A DNA stretch of 7,415 nucleotides, taken from JBBSQE01 sp038258095. GTDB taxonomy: Bacteria > Actinomycetota > Thermoleophilia > Solirubrobacterales > 70-9. This document shows, piece by piece, positions 1 to 6,827 of the stretch. The stretch is taken from NCBI GenBank assembly GCA_038258095.1, contig JBBSQE010000155.1, forward strand, positions 1-7,415, written 5' to 3'. Made by a program: the position numbers and the translations under genes. The notes beneath the pieces are model-generated. The model searched no databases. It was not told the origin of the DNA and saw nothing but the letters and a program-made list of their open reading frames with translations. Position 1 is the stretch's first letter, and every line of letters begins with the position of its first letter.

Positions 1-1886
1 AACATGTGGTAGGCGCTGTTGAGGATGTAGTCGATCGACTTCGGGTTGATCGCGTAGAGGACCTGGCCGAGGGTGCCGACCGGGGTCGCGATCCGCTTCG
101 GCTTGTAGATGATCGCGTCGCAGAGCATGTCGCCCGCCTCGTCGGGGGTGATCGTCGGGAAGCGGTCGTACATCTTGGTCGGCGCGATCATCGGCGTCCG
201 CACCAACGGCATGTGGATCGTCGTGATGCTGACGTTGTCGTCGATGATCTCGGAGGCGATGCAGCGCGAGAACGCGTCGAGCGCCGACTTCGAGGCGACG
301 TATGCCGAGAAGCGCGGCATGTTGGTCTGCACGCCGATCGAGGAGACGTTGATGATCTGCCCAGAGCGGCGGGCGCGCATCGTCGGCAGCAGGCGCATGA
401 TCGTTCGCACCGGCCCGAAGTAGTTGAGCTGCATCGTCCGCTCGTAGTCGTGGTAGCGGTCGTAGGAGAGCTTCACTGAGCGGCGGATCGAGCGGCCGGC
501 GTTGTTGACGAGGATGTCGACGCGGCCGTGCTCGGCGAGCGCCTCCTGCGCCATCCGATCGATGTCCTCGACGTCGGAGAGGTCACATCGGTGTATGTGG
601 GCCTCGCCACCGGCCTCCTCGATCTCGGACCTGGTCTCCTCGAGCTTCTCGGGGGTGCGGGCGACGAGCAACACGGCCGCGCCGGCCTCCGCGGCCTTGA
701 TCGCGGCAGCCTTGCCGATGCCCGACGAGGCACCGGTGATCATCACGACCTTGCCGCCGATCGCGCCCGACAACGAGCGGTCCTTGAAGAGGTCCGGGTC
801 GAGGTTGCGCTCCCAGTAGTCCCAGAGCTTGTCCGAGTAAGTCTCGAGGGGCGGGACGCTGATGCCGGAGCCCTCGAGGGCGGCGACCGTGTCGCGGCAG
901 TCGAACTTGGTCGGGTAGTTGATGTAGACGAGCACCGACCGCGGGATCCCCAGGTCGGCGAGGACCTGGTCGGAGATCCGCCTGACCGGCGGCAGCATCA
1001 TCAGCCCGGAACGGACGCCGGCCGGGACCATCGCGTACATCTTCGGGTCGATCCGCATCTGCATCTGGGGAGCGTGTGCCGAGCGCGCGAAAAGGTTGAT
1101 GATCTGGCCGGCCGACTTCGGGTTCGGATCGGTGAGGTGGAATGCCTGGCCGTCGAGGCCGGGCTGGTGGGAGATGTGGTCGATCGCGTCGGCGACGAAG
1201 TCGACCGGGACGACGTTGATCTCCTTGCCCTCGATCCCCACCGTCGGAACCCACGGCGGCAGGCTCCTGCGCAGGCGCTGGATCAGCTTGAAGAAGTAGT
1301 AGGGACCGTCGATCTTGTCCATCTCGCCGGTCTCCGAGTTGCCGACCACGATCCCGGGCCGGTAGACGCGCCACGGCACGCCGGAACCCTCGCGCACGAC
1401 CCGCTCGGAGTCGTGCTTGGTGCGAAAGTAGGGATGGGTGTCGAGGTCCTCCGCCTCGTCGAACATGTCCTCGCGCCAGAGGCCCTTGTAGAGGCCCGCG
1501 GCGGCGATCGAGCTGACCATCTCGAAGCTGCCGGCGGCGATCTCCTCGGCGAGCTGGACGGCGTGCCTCGTCCCCTCGATGTTCGCAACCTGCTGGCTCT
1601 CCTCGTCGGCCGTCATGTCGTATACGGCCGCGAGGTGAAAGAAGTGGTCGACGTTGCCGCGCAGGGTCCCGATGTCGGAGTCGGAGACGCCGAGCTTCGG
1701 CTGGCCCAGGTCGCCGATGACGGGAACGATCCGGTCGTCATCGGCCCCCCAGCTCGCCCGCAGCTCCTCGAGGCGCCCGCGGGAGCCCTCGCGCACGAGC
1801 ACATAGATCGTGCCGTCCCGCTTCAACAGTCGTTCGATCAGATGGCGGCCGATGAACCCCGTTCCACCGGTGACGAAATAACCCAA
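1..1886 (-). CDS. Two-domain SDR protein, probable fatty acyl-CoA reductase (3' end outside window)
   Basis: The 628 visible codons encode two fused Rossmann domains. The N-terminal half (about residues 1-365) is an extended SDR/NAD_binding_4-like domain with TGGTGFIG at residues 6-13, catalytic-type SSI at 125-127 and YFRTK at 153-157. The C-terminal half (from about 378) is a classical SDR with TGASSGIG at 384-391, NNAG at 461-464, VSS at 514-516 and YVASK at 529-533. Both active sites look intact. This order matches bacterial acyl-CoA reductases of the Maqu_2507 type and mycobacterial homologues (about 660 residues), which reduce acyl-CoA via aldehyde to alcohol with NADPH. By that comparison about 30 residues are missing beyond position 1. 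The start is TTG at 1886-1884: the TGGTGFIG motif must lie close to the N-terminus, a strong Shine-Dalgarno precedes it, and no ATG or GTG fits in frame just upstream. Substrate and physiological role are inferred. A generic SDR fusion acting on another acyl or sterol substrate remains possible. Confidence 0.88.
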   Translation of the reverse strand, partial: MGYFVTGGTGFIGRHLIERLLKRDGTIYVLVREGSRGRLEELRASWGADDDRIVPVIGDLGQPKLGVSDSDIGTLRGNVDHFFHLAAVYDMTADEESQQVANIEGTRHAVQLAEEIAAGSFEMVSSIAAAGLYKGLWREDMFDEAEDLDTHPYFRTKHDSERVVREGSGVPWRVYRPGIVVGNSETGEMDKIDGPYYFFKLIQRLRRSLPPWVPTVGIEGKEINVVPVDFVADAIDHISHQPGLDGQAFHLTDPNPKSAGQIINLFARSAHAPQMQMRIDPKMYAMVPAGVRSGLMMLPPVRRISDQVLADLGIPRSVLVYINYPTKFDCRDTVAALEGSGISVPPLETYSDKLWDYWERNLDPDLFKDRSLSGAIGGKVVMITGASSGIGKAAAIKAAEAGAAVLLVARTPEKLEETRSEIEEAGGEAHIHRCDLSDVEDIDRMAQEALAEHGRVDILVNNAGRSIRRSVKLSYDRYHDYERTMQLNYFGPVRTIMRLLPTMRARRSGQIINVSSIGVQTNMPRFSAYVASKSALDAFSRCIASEIIDDNVSITTIHMPLVRTPMIAPTKMYDRFPTITPDEAGDMLCDAIIYKPKRIATPVGTLGQVLYAINPKSIDYILNSAYHM

Positions 1887-1892
1887 AGCTCT

Positions 1893-1902
1893 CCTCCTCC
1901 TT
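1893..1902 (-). promoter_or_regulatory. Strong Shine-Dalgarno for the SDR gene
   Basis: Read on the minus strand this is AAGGAGGAGG, a near-perfect anti-16S match placed about 6-9 nt before the TTG at 1886. It decides the TTG start. It contrasts with the three plus-strand genes, none of which has a comparable site. Confidence 0.8.
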
Positions 1903-1936
1903 GCTGCTGGCGGCCCCTCGATCTGACCTCGGTCGC

Positions 1937-1942
1937 ACCCTA
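1937..1942 (-). promoter_or_regulatory. Possible -10 element for the SDR gene
   Basis: The minus-strand hexamer TAGGGT fits the loose TAnnnT pattern and would place transcription start near 1930, giving a leader of about 44 nt that contains the Shine-Dalgarno. No convincing -35 is visible 17 nt upstream. It overlaps the plus-strand TACACT by two bases. Weak evidence. Confidence 0.25.
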
Positions 1943-1946
1943 CACT
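1941..1946 (+). promoter_or_regulatory. Probable -10 element for the zinc-ribbon gene
   Basis: TACACT matches TAnnnT. It ends 8 nt before the GTG at 1954, so transcription would begin at about 1953, essentially on the start codon. The same hexamer sits 9 nt before the ATG of the next gene. No good -35 is visible. Confidence 0.45.
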
Positions 1947-1953
1947 TCTATTG

Positions 1954-2250
1954 GTGGCACTTCATCTGGACCCGTTCGAGCACCGCCCGCTGCACGGCTC
2001 CCAGCACGCCCGGACGACGGACATCGTCGAAGAGTGGAGGGTCGCAAGCCACGGAATCGAGGTCATCGCCCACGGCGCGCTCGTCTGTCCCGGCTGTAAC
2101 GCCCCCCTGGTGGTCGCCGAGACGACTCCGGTCCACGTGACCCTCGAGTGCGGGTTCTGCGGCCACGCCGACCGGGCGCGGGCGTTCCTGCGCCGCAACG
2201 TCTTCGACACGGTGTCCAACGAGGCCTATCTCGTCGCGAGGCTGCGCTGA
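1954..2250 (+). CDS. Small zinc-ribbon protein of unknown function
   Basis: This is a 98-residue protein (99 if the adjoining TTG at 1951 is used). I do not recognise the family. Its visible hallmark is two CxxC pairs, CPGC at residues 45-48 and CGFC at 66-69, separated by 17 residues rich in V and T, the layout of a zinc ribbon that would bind one Zn2+ through four cysteines. The N-terminal 40 residues are His-rich (six His), and the C-terminal 25 are basic and probably helical (RARAFLRRN). There is no signal peptide or membrane segment, so it is probably cytoplasmic. GTG at 1954 is preferred because the TACACT hexamer ends 8 nt upstream and no Shine-Dalgarno exists, which points to a leaderless message. 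It is divergent from the SDR gene and 78 nt ahead of the dehydrogenase gene. A DNA- or RNA-binding or adaptor role would be speculation. Confidence 0.72.
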   Translation: MALHLDPFEHRPLHGSQHARTTDIVEEWRVASHGIEVIAHGALVCPGCNAPLVVAETTPVHVTLECGFCGHADRARAFLRRNVFDTVSNEAYLVARLR

Positions 2251-2261
2251 CGGGGCTCGCG

Positions 2262-2279
2262 CCGCGCTTTGGAGCGCGG
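2262..2279 (+). terminator. GC-rich hairpin after the zinc-ribbon gene
   Basis: CCGCGCT and AGCGCGG form a perfect 7-bp stem around a TTGG loop, starting 12 nt after the stop codon. No T-tract follows, so it is either an actinobacterial-type U-less terminator or an mRNA 3'-end stabiliser. It separates the zinc-ribbon gene from the promoter of the dehydrogenase gene. Confidence 0.45.
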
Positions 2280-2314
2280 GATCTGAGCGTGCAGGTCAGC
2301 CTGTCCGAGTTGCA

Positions 2315-2320
2315 TACACT
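2315..2320 (+). promoter_or_regulatory. Probable -10 element for the E2-E1 fusion gene
   Basis: TACACT ends 9 nt before the ATG at 2329, predicting a transcript that starts about 2 nt before the start codon. No Shine-Dalgarno is present between them. In place of a clear -35 there is a short dyad, CAGG-TCAG-CCTG, at 2292-2303. Confidence 0.5.
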
Positions 2321-2328
2321 CACCTGAG

Positions 2329-5300
2329 ATGGCGGAGACAGCCACCCTGGAGATCCAGATGCCGGCCATGGGCGAGTCGGTCTCAGAAGGCACCGTCCTC
2401 GAATGGCACGTAGCCGAGGGCGACACCGTCGAGGAGGGGCAAACGGTCGTCGAGGTCTCCACCGACAAGGTCGACGCCGAGGTCCCGGCGCCCGCCGACG
2501 GAGTCATCACCAAGCTTCTGGTCGCAGTGGACGCCGAGGTCCAGGTCGGGGCGGCGCTGGCCGAGATGGAGGAGGGCGGGGCCGGCGATTCGTCAGGAAA
2601 CGGCGGAGCGCCCGAGGCCGCGGCCAATTCCGAGTCCTCAGATGCCCCCGGCACGCCCGGAGGCGAAGCCGAGGACGTGCCGGAAAATGGTTCGACCCCG
2701 GAGCCGTCGCCGTCTACGTCTGATTCCTCGGCGGCGGTGGAGGGGTCCTCGGAGACGGGCTCGGCGACTTCAGACGATTCCTCCGTCTCCCGCGGTGCCG
2801 AGACCGACGATGGGAACCTGACCGTCGTAATGCCTGAGATGGGCGAGTCGGTCACCGAGGGGACGATTCTCGAGTGGCACGTCGCCGAGGGGGACACGAT
2901 CTCCGAGGGGGACACGATCGTCGAGATCTCGACCGACAAGGTCGACGCCGAGGTCCCGGCGCCAGCGAGCGGGACGGTCGCGAAGCTGCTGGCCGAGGTC
3001 GACGCCGAGGTGGCCGTGGGGTCCGCCATTGCCGAGATCACTCCAGGCGAGGCGTCGTCGGTCGGGGCTGCATCGGGCCCCACCGCCCCGGAAGCACAGT
3101 CTTCCTCTGAGGCGGCCCCCGATGCAGCCTCCACAGGCGATGCTTCCCCCGGAACGAACAACAACGACTCCGACGCCAAGTCAACACCCGTTGCCCGTAG
3201 GGTCGCTGCCGCAGAAGGTGTCGATCTCGGCGGCGTGAGCGGCTCGGGTCCCGGCGGCAAGGTCACGAAGCAGGACGTGCTTGCCGCTGCCGGTGACGGC
3301 GGAGATCCGGCCAAGGAGGCGGCTGCGGCGAACGCCGGCGGCACCGAGAAGGCGCTCCGAGGGCCCGCGGCGATGCTTGCGCGAGCCATGAACGAGAGCC
3401 TCGAGGTCCCGACCGCCACCTCCTTCCGCACCATGGCCGTCGACACGCTCGACGCCAAGCGGAAGGCGCTCAACGGGATCCTCAAGGAGCGCGGGATGAA
3501 GATGTCCTTCACCCACCTCGTCGCCTGGGCCATCGTTCGCTCGGCACGCGAGTGGCCCGTCATGGTGCGCACCTTCGAGATGCGCGATGGGAAGCCGATC
3601 GCCCACGAGGGCGGCCCGGTCAACCTCGGCATCGCCGTCGACGTCGAGAAGAAGGACGGCTCCCGGACCCTGATGGTGCCGGCGATCAAGGGCGCCGAAG
3701 CGATGGACTTCGCGAGCTTTCACTCGGCCTACGAGGACCTGATCACGAAGACCCGCGAGAACAAGCTCACCGCGGACGACTTCCAGGGCACCAACATCTC
3801 GCTGACGAACCCGGGCGGCCTCGGCACGATCGCCTCGGTGCCGCGGCTACTGAGTGGCCAGAGCTCGATCATCGCCACCGGGTCGATCGCCTACCCGCCC
3901 GAGTGGGCCCACGCGAACCCGGATCGGATCCGTCAGCTCGGTGTCTCGAAGGTGATGACGCTGACCTCCACCTACGACCACCGCGTGATCCAGGGGGCGG
4001 AGTCCGGGTCGTTCCTGCGGGAGATCGAGAACTTCCTCCAGGGCGAGAGCGAGTTCTATGAATCGGTCGCACGCGAGCTCGGCATCGACGAGCGCGCCGT
4101 CTCCCAGGCCCATCCCGTTGCGGCTTCCGCTCCGCCCCTCGGCGCTCCGGCCGGTGCGACCAGCGTCACGCAGCACCCCGACACGGAGCTGCTGCAGGCG
4201 GTCCAGGCTGCGACGTCGCTCCTCAAGGCCTACCGCACTCATGGCCACCTCGCCGCGCGGCTCGATCCGCTCGGCTCTGAGGGCAAGGGAGATCCGGCAA
4301 TCCAGCCCGAGAACCTGAACCTGACTCCCGAGCTGATGTCCCAGATCCCGGCGGACATCCTCAGGATCGGGGTTCCGGGAGAGACCCTGCTCGACGCCCT
4401 GCCGCGAATGCGCGACGCCTACTGCGGGACGATGGCGTACCAGATCGAGCACCTCTCGTCCCACCAGCAGCGCATGTGGCTGCGGGAGATGATCGAGACC
4501 GGCGCACACCGCCAGCCCCTCGCAGAGGACGAGCAGCGGCGGCTCCTCAAGCGCCTCATCGACGTCTTCACGTTCGAGCGCTTCATCGAGAAGGCCTACC
4601 TCGGGCAGAAGATGTTCTCGATCGAGGGCCTCGACTCGATCGTCCCGATGCTCGACGAGCTGGTCACCCTCGCCGGGCGGGCCGGCGCCCGCGAGGTCGT
4701 CTTCGGAATGGCGCACCGCGGCCGCCTCGGCGTGCTCGCACACAACCTCGGCCGCGCGTTCGACTCGATCTTCGCCGAGTTCGAAGGCTCGAAGGCGATC
4801 GACAGCGTCAAGACGATGGCTGCGATCCCCCACGGAGGCACGGGCGACGTCAAGTACCACTACGGCCACGCCGGGACCTACGAGACGCACGAAGGGGAGC
4901 GGGTGTCCGTCCGCCTCTACCCGAACCCAAGCCACCTCGAGTTCGTCGACCCGGTCGTGACCGGTGCCACCCGGTATGACCAGACCGTGTTCGACGGGTC
5001 CACCCTCACCCACGATCCGAAGCGCGCCGTCCCGGTCCTCCTTCACGGCGACGCAGCGTTCATGGGCCAGGGCGTCGTCGCCGAGACGTTCAACCTCCAG
5101 GCGCTGCGCGGCTACACGACCGGCGGCACGATCCACATCATCCAGAACAATCAGGTCGGGTTCACCACCGACCCCGAGGACGCCCGCTCGACGCCGTACG
5201 CGGCCGATCTCGCCAAGGGATTCAACGTCCCGATCGTGCACGTGAACGCCGACGACCCCGAGGCGTGCTCAGCCGCGATCCGCCTCGCGATGTCCTACCG

Positions 5301-6798
5301 GGAGCGCTGGGAGCGTGACGTGGTGATCGACGTCATCGGCTACCGGCGCTTCGGCCACAACGAGACGGACGAACCGGCGTACACGCAGCCACAGATGGCG
5401 GCGAAGATCAAGTCCCATCCCCCGGTCTCGGAGATCTACGCGAAGAAGCTCCTCGATGCGGGCGTCGTGACGCAGGAGGAGGTCGACAGGGAGTCGACCG
5501 AGCGGCACGACTGGCTGCAGTCGGCGCAGAAGAACCTCCGCGAGAAGATGGCCGCCGGCGACTACGAGGACCCGACGATGACCACCAGCGCCACCGGGGA
5601 GCTCGACCGGACCCGGAGCCCGGCGGTCGACACGACGGTCCCCGAGGAGAAGATCCGCTCCCTGAACGAGCAGCTGCTCAAGGTCCCGGAGAGCTTCACC
5701 GTCCATAGGAAGCTGCGCAAGCCTTTGGCCAAGCGGATCCAGGCCCTCGACGAGGGGGGCATCGAGTTCGGTCAGGCAGAGTCGCTGGCCTTCGCATCGC
5801 TCCTCACCGACGGCACCCACATCCGCCTGACCGGCCAGGACACCGAGCGCGGCACCTTCTCCCACCGCCACCTCGTCCTCCATGACGAGAAGACGGGCCT
5901 CGAGTACACGCCCATGCAGAATCTCGAGTCAGCCGCGGCCCCGTTCGAGCTCTACAACAGCCCGCTGTCGGAGATCGCCTGCATGGGCTTCGAGTACGGC
6001 TACTCGGCCGCCAACCCCGCTTCGCTGGTGCTCTGGGAGGCCCAGTTCGGTGACTTCGGCAACGCGGCCCAGGTGATCATCGACAGCTTCATCGTCTCGG
6101 GCGAGGCGAAGTGGGGGCAGACGAGCCGCCTCACGCTGCTTCTACCCCACGGCTACGAGGGCTCCGGGCCCGAGCACTCGAGCGCGAGGATCGAGCGCTT
6201 CCTCGCTCTCGGTGCCGAGGGGAACATCCGGGTCGCAAATCCGACCACCGCCGCCCAGTACTTCCACCTGCTGCGGCGCCAGGCCCTGATCCGCAAGCCC
6301 CGCCCGCTCATCGTCTTCACCCCCAAGGGACTGCTGCGCCGGGCGGGCGCGACCTCGAAGCTGGAGGACCTGACGGAGGGCCAGTTCAGCCTCGTCCTCG
6401 ACGATCCGAGGACGGTGGAGCGCCGCGAGGAGGTCGAGCGACTCGTGCTCTGCAGCGGCAAGATCTTCCACGACATCAACGAGAACGACTATCGCGAGCA
6501 GGCGACCAAGGTCGCGGTAGCGCGTGTGGAGATGCTCTATCCGTTTGCCAGGGAGCAGCTGAAGGCACTGATCGCCGGCTACCCGAACGTGAAGGAGATC
6601 GTCTGGACTCAGGAGGAGCCCCGCAACATGGGTGCCTGGAAGGTCATGTCACGCCGCATGTTCCACATGCTTCCGAACGGGATCGAGCTCGGTTACGTCG
6701 GCCGCCCCGAGCGTGCCAGCCCGGGCGAGGGATACTCAGCAGCACACGCCCGCGAGCAGGAGCGCATCGTGCTCACGGCGCTCACGCCCGGCGGCTGA
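2329..6798 (+). CDS. kgd: Multifunctional 2-oxoglutarate dehydrogenase: fused lipoyl(x2)-PSBD-E2o-E1o
   Basis: This 1489-residue cytoplasmic TCA-cycle enzyme would convert 2-oxoglutarate and CoA to succinyl-CoA and CO2, with a separate E3. Domains in order: lipoyl 1 (5-83, modified Lys47 in STDKV), acidic Ser/Gly linker, lipoyl 2 (163-240, Lys204), second linker, E3/E1-binding PSBD (285-321, with GxGPGGKVTKQDV), E2 succinyltransferase (about 342-580, STYDHRVIQG with His551) and ThDP-dependent E1 (about 618-1489). E1 landmarks are AHRGRL with His796, GDVKYH with His844, GDAA with Asp908 and NN at 940-941 for Mg-ThDP, GHNETDEP at 1009-1016, FSHRH with His1181, and WTQEEPRNMGAW at 1426-1437. E2-E1 fusion is the actinobacterial KGD/OdhA arrangement. 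Those are about 1,230 residues with no lipoyl domains and an N-terminal SucA-like segment that is absent here. The start is the ATG 9 nt after a -10 hexamer, directly before the first lipoyl domain. The gene symbol follows the KGD family (also called sucA or odhA). Confidence 0.95.
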   Translation: MAETATLEIQMPAMGESVSEGTVLEWHVAEGDTVEEGQTVVEVSTDKVDAEVPAPADGVITKLLVAVDAEVQVGAALAEMEEGGAGDSSGNGGAPEAAANSESSDAPGTPGGEAEDVPENGSTPEPSPSTSDSSAAVEGSSETGSATSDDSSVSRGAETDDGNLTVVMPEMGESVTEGTILEWHVAEGDTISEGDTIVEISTDKVDAEVPAPASGTVAKLLAEVDAEVAVGSAIAEITPGEASSVGAASGPTAPEAQSSSEAAPDAASTGDASPGTNNNDSDAKSTPVARRVAAAEGVDLGGVSGSGPGGKVTKQDVLAAAGDGGDPAKEAAAANAGGTEKALRGPAAMLARAMNESLEVPTATSFRTMAVDTLDAKRKALNGILKERGMKMSFTHLVAWAIVRSAREWPVMVRTFEMRDGKPIAHEGGPVNLGIAVDVEKKDGSRTLMVPAIKGAEAMDFASFHSAYEDLITKTRENKLTADDFQGTNISLTNPGGLGTIASVPRLLSGQSSIIATGSIAYPPEWAHANPDRIRQLGVSKVMTLTSTYDHRVIQGAESGSFLREIENFLQGESEFYESVARELGIDERAVSQAHPVAASAPPLGAPAGATSVTQHPDTELLQAVQAATSLLKAYRTHGHLAARLDPLGSEGKGDPAIQPENLNLTPELMSQIPADILRIGVPGETLLDALPRMRDAYCGTMAYQIEHLSSHQQRMWLREMIETGAHRQPLAEDEQRRLLKRLIDVFTFERFIEKAYLGQKMFSIEGLDSIVPMLDELVTLAGRAGAREVVFGMAHRGRLGVLAHNLGRAFDSIFAEFEGSKAIDSVKTMAAIPHGGTGDVKYHYGHAGTYETHEGERVSVRLYPNPSHLEFVDPVVTGATRYDQTVFDGSTLTHDPKRAVPVLLHGDAAFMGQGVVAETFNLQALRGYTTGGTIHIIQNNQVGFTTDPEDARSTPYAADLAKGFNVPIVHVNADDPEACSAAIRLAMSYRERWERDVVIDVIGYRRFGHNETDEPAYTQPQMAAKIKSHPPVSEIYAKKLLDAGVVTQEEVDRESTERHDWLQSAQKNLREKMAAGDYEDPTMTTSATGELDRTRSPAVDTTVPEEKIRSLNEQLLKVPESFTVHRKLRKPLAKRIQALDEGGIEFGQAESLAFASLLTDGTHIRLTGQDTERGTFSHRHLVLHDEKTGLEYTPMQNLESAAAPFELYNSPLSEIACMGFEYGYSAANPASLVLWEAQFGDFGNAAQVIIDSFIVSGEAKWGQTSRLTLLLPHGYEGSGPEHSSARIERFLALGAEGNIRVANPTTAAQYFHLLRRQALIRKPRPLIVFTPKGLLRRAGATSKLEDLTEGQFSLVLDDPRTVERREEVERLVLCSGKIFHDINENDYREQATKVAVARVEMLYPFAREQLKALIAGYPNVKEIVWTQEEPRNMGAWKVMSRRMFHMLPNGIELGYVGRPERASPGEGYSAAHAREQERIVLTALTPGG
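2341..2577 (+). other. Lipoyl domain 1 of the fused dehydrogenase
   Basis: Residues 5-83 carry the lipoyl-domain signatures MPAMGESVSEGT, the conserved W and EGD turn, and STDKVDAEVPAP with the lipoylation lysine at residue 47 (codon 2467-2469). It aligns without gaps to the second domain at an offset of 157 residues. Confidence 0.93.
2461..2963 (+). repeat. 32-nt perfect direct repeat marking a lipoyl-domain duplication
   Basis: Positions 2461-2492 and 2932-2963 are identical over 32 nt, including silent third positions, at an offset of 471 nt (157 codons). The repeat covers the lysine-bearing hairpin of each lipoyl domain (TDKVDAEVPA). The flanking lipoyl sequence has diverged further, especially at third positions. 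Confidence 0.9.
2578..2814 (+). other. Flexible acidic Ser/Gly linker between the lipoyl domains
   Basis: Residues 84-162 are low-complexity, dominated by S, G, E, D, A, P and T, with a single basic residue (Arg155). It has no predicted fold and should act as a swinging tether. Linkers in many E2 proteins are Ala/Pro-rich, so this strongly acidic, Ser-rich version is different in character. Confidence 0.8.
2815..3048 (+). other. Lipoyl domain 2 of the fused dehydrogenase
   Basis: Residues 163-240 repeat the first lipoyl domain: VVMPEMGESVTEGT, LEWHVAEGD and STDKVDAEVPAP, with the lipoylation lysine at residue 204 (codon 2938-2940). All key positions are retained, so both domains look functional. 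Confidence 0.93.
3181..3291 (+). other. Peripheral subunit-binding domain (PSBD)
   Basis: Residues 285-321 read STPVARRVAAAEGVDL, then GSGPGGKVTKQDVLAAA. This is the compact two-helix PSBD found between lipoyl and catalytic domains of E2 proteins, where it binds E3 or E1. Since E1 is covalently attached here, recruiting E3 is the likely job. Confidence 0.88.
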
Positions 6799-6827
6799 GC
6801 AGCTCCGCCCCCTGACTGAGCAGCAGC

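Noticed and set aside
528..2099. A long plus-strand open frame opposite the SDR gene
   Set aside because: Its product is an Asp/Arg/Val/Gly-rich string with no motifs, the typical mirror of a GC-rich gene. The minus strand encodes clear SDR motifs across the same bases.
2226..3689. A 487-codon minus-strand open frame opposite the lipoyl/E2 region, Ser/Ala-rich
   Set aside because: It is the antisense of the low-complexity linkers and lipoyl repeats. The plus strand has conserved domain sequence throughout, and no Shine-Dalgarno or motif supports the antisense frame.
3847..5241. A 464-codon minus-strand open frame opposite the E2/E1 junction
   Set aside because: Composition is charged and repetitive with no recognisable domain, whereas the plus strand carries the conserved E1 motifs.
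6795..6824. Direct repeat CTGAGCAGC at 6795-6803 and 6816-6824
   Set aside because: Only 9 nt, overlapping a stop codon, in GC-rich sequence. Likely chance.
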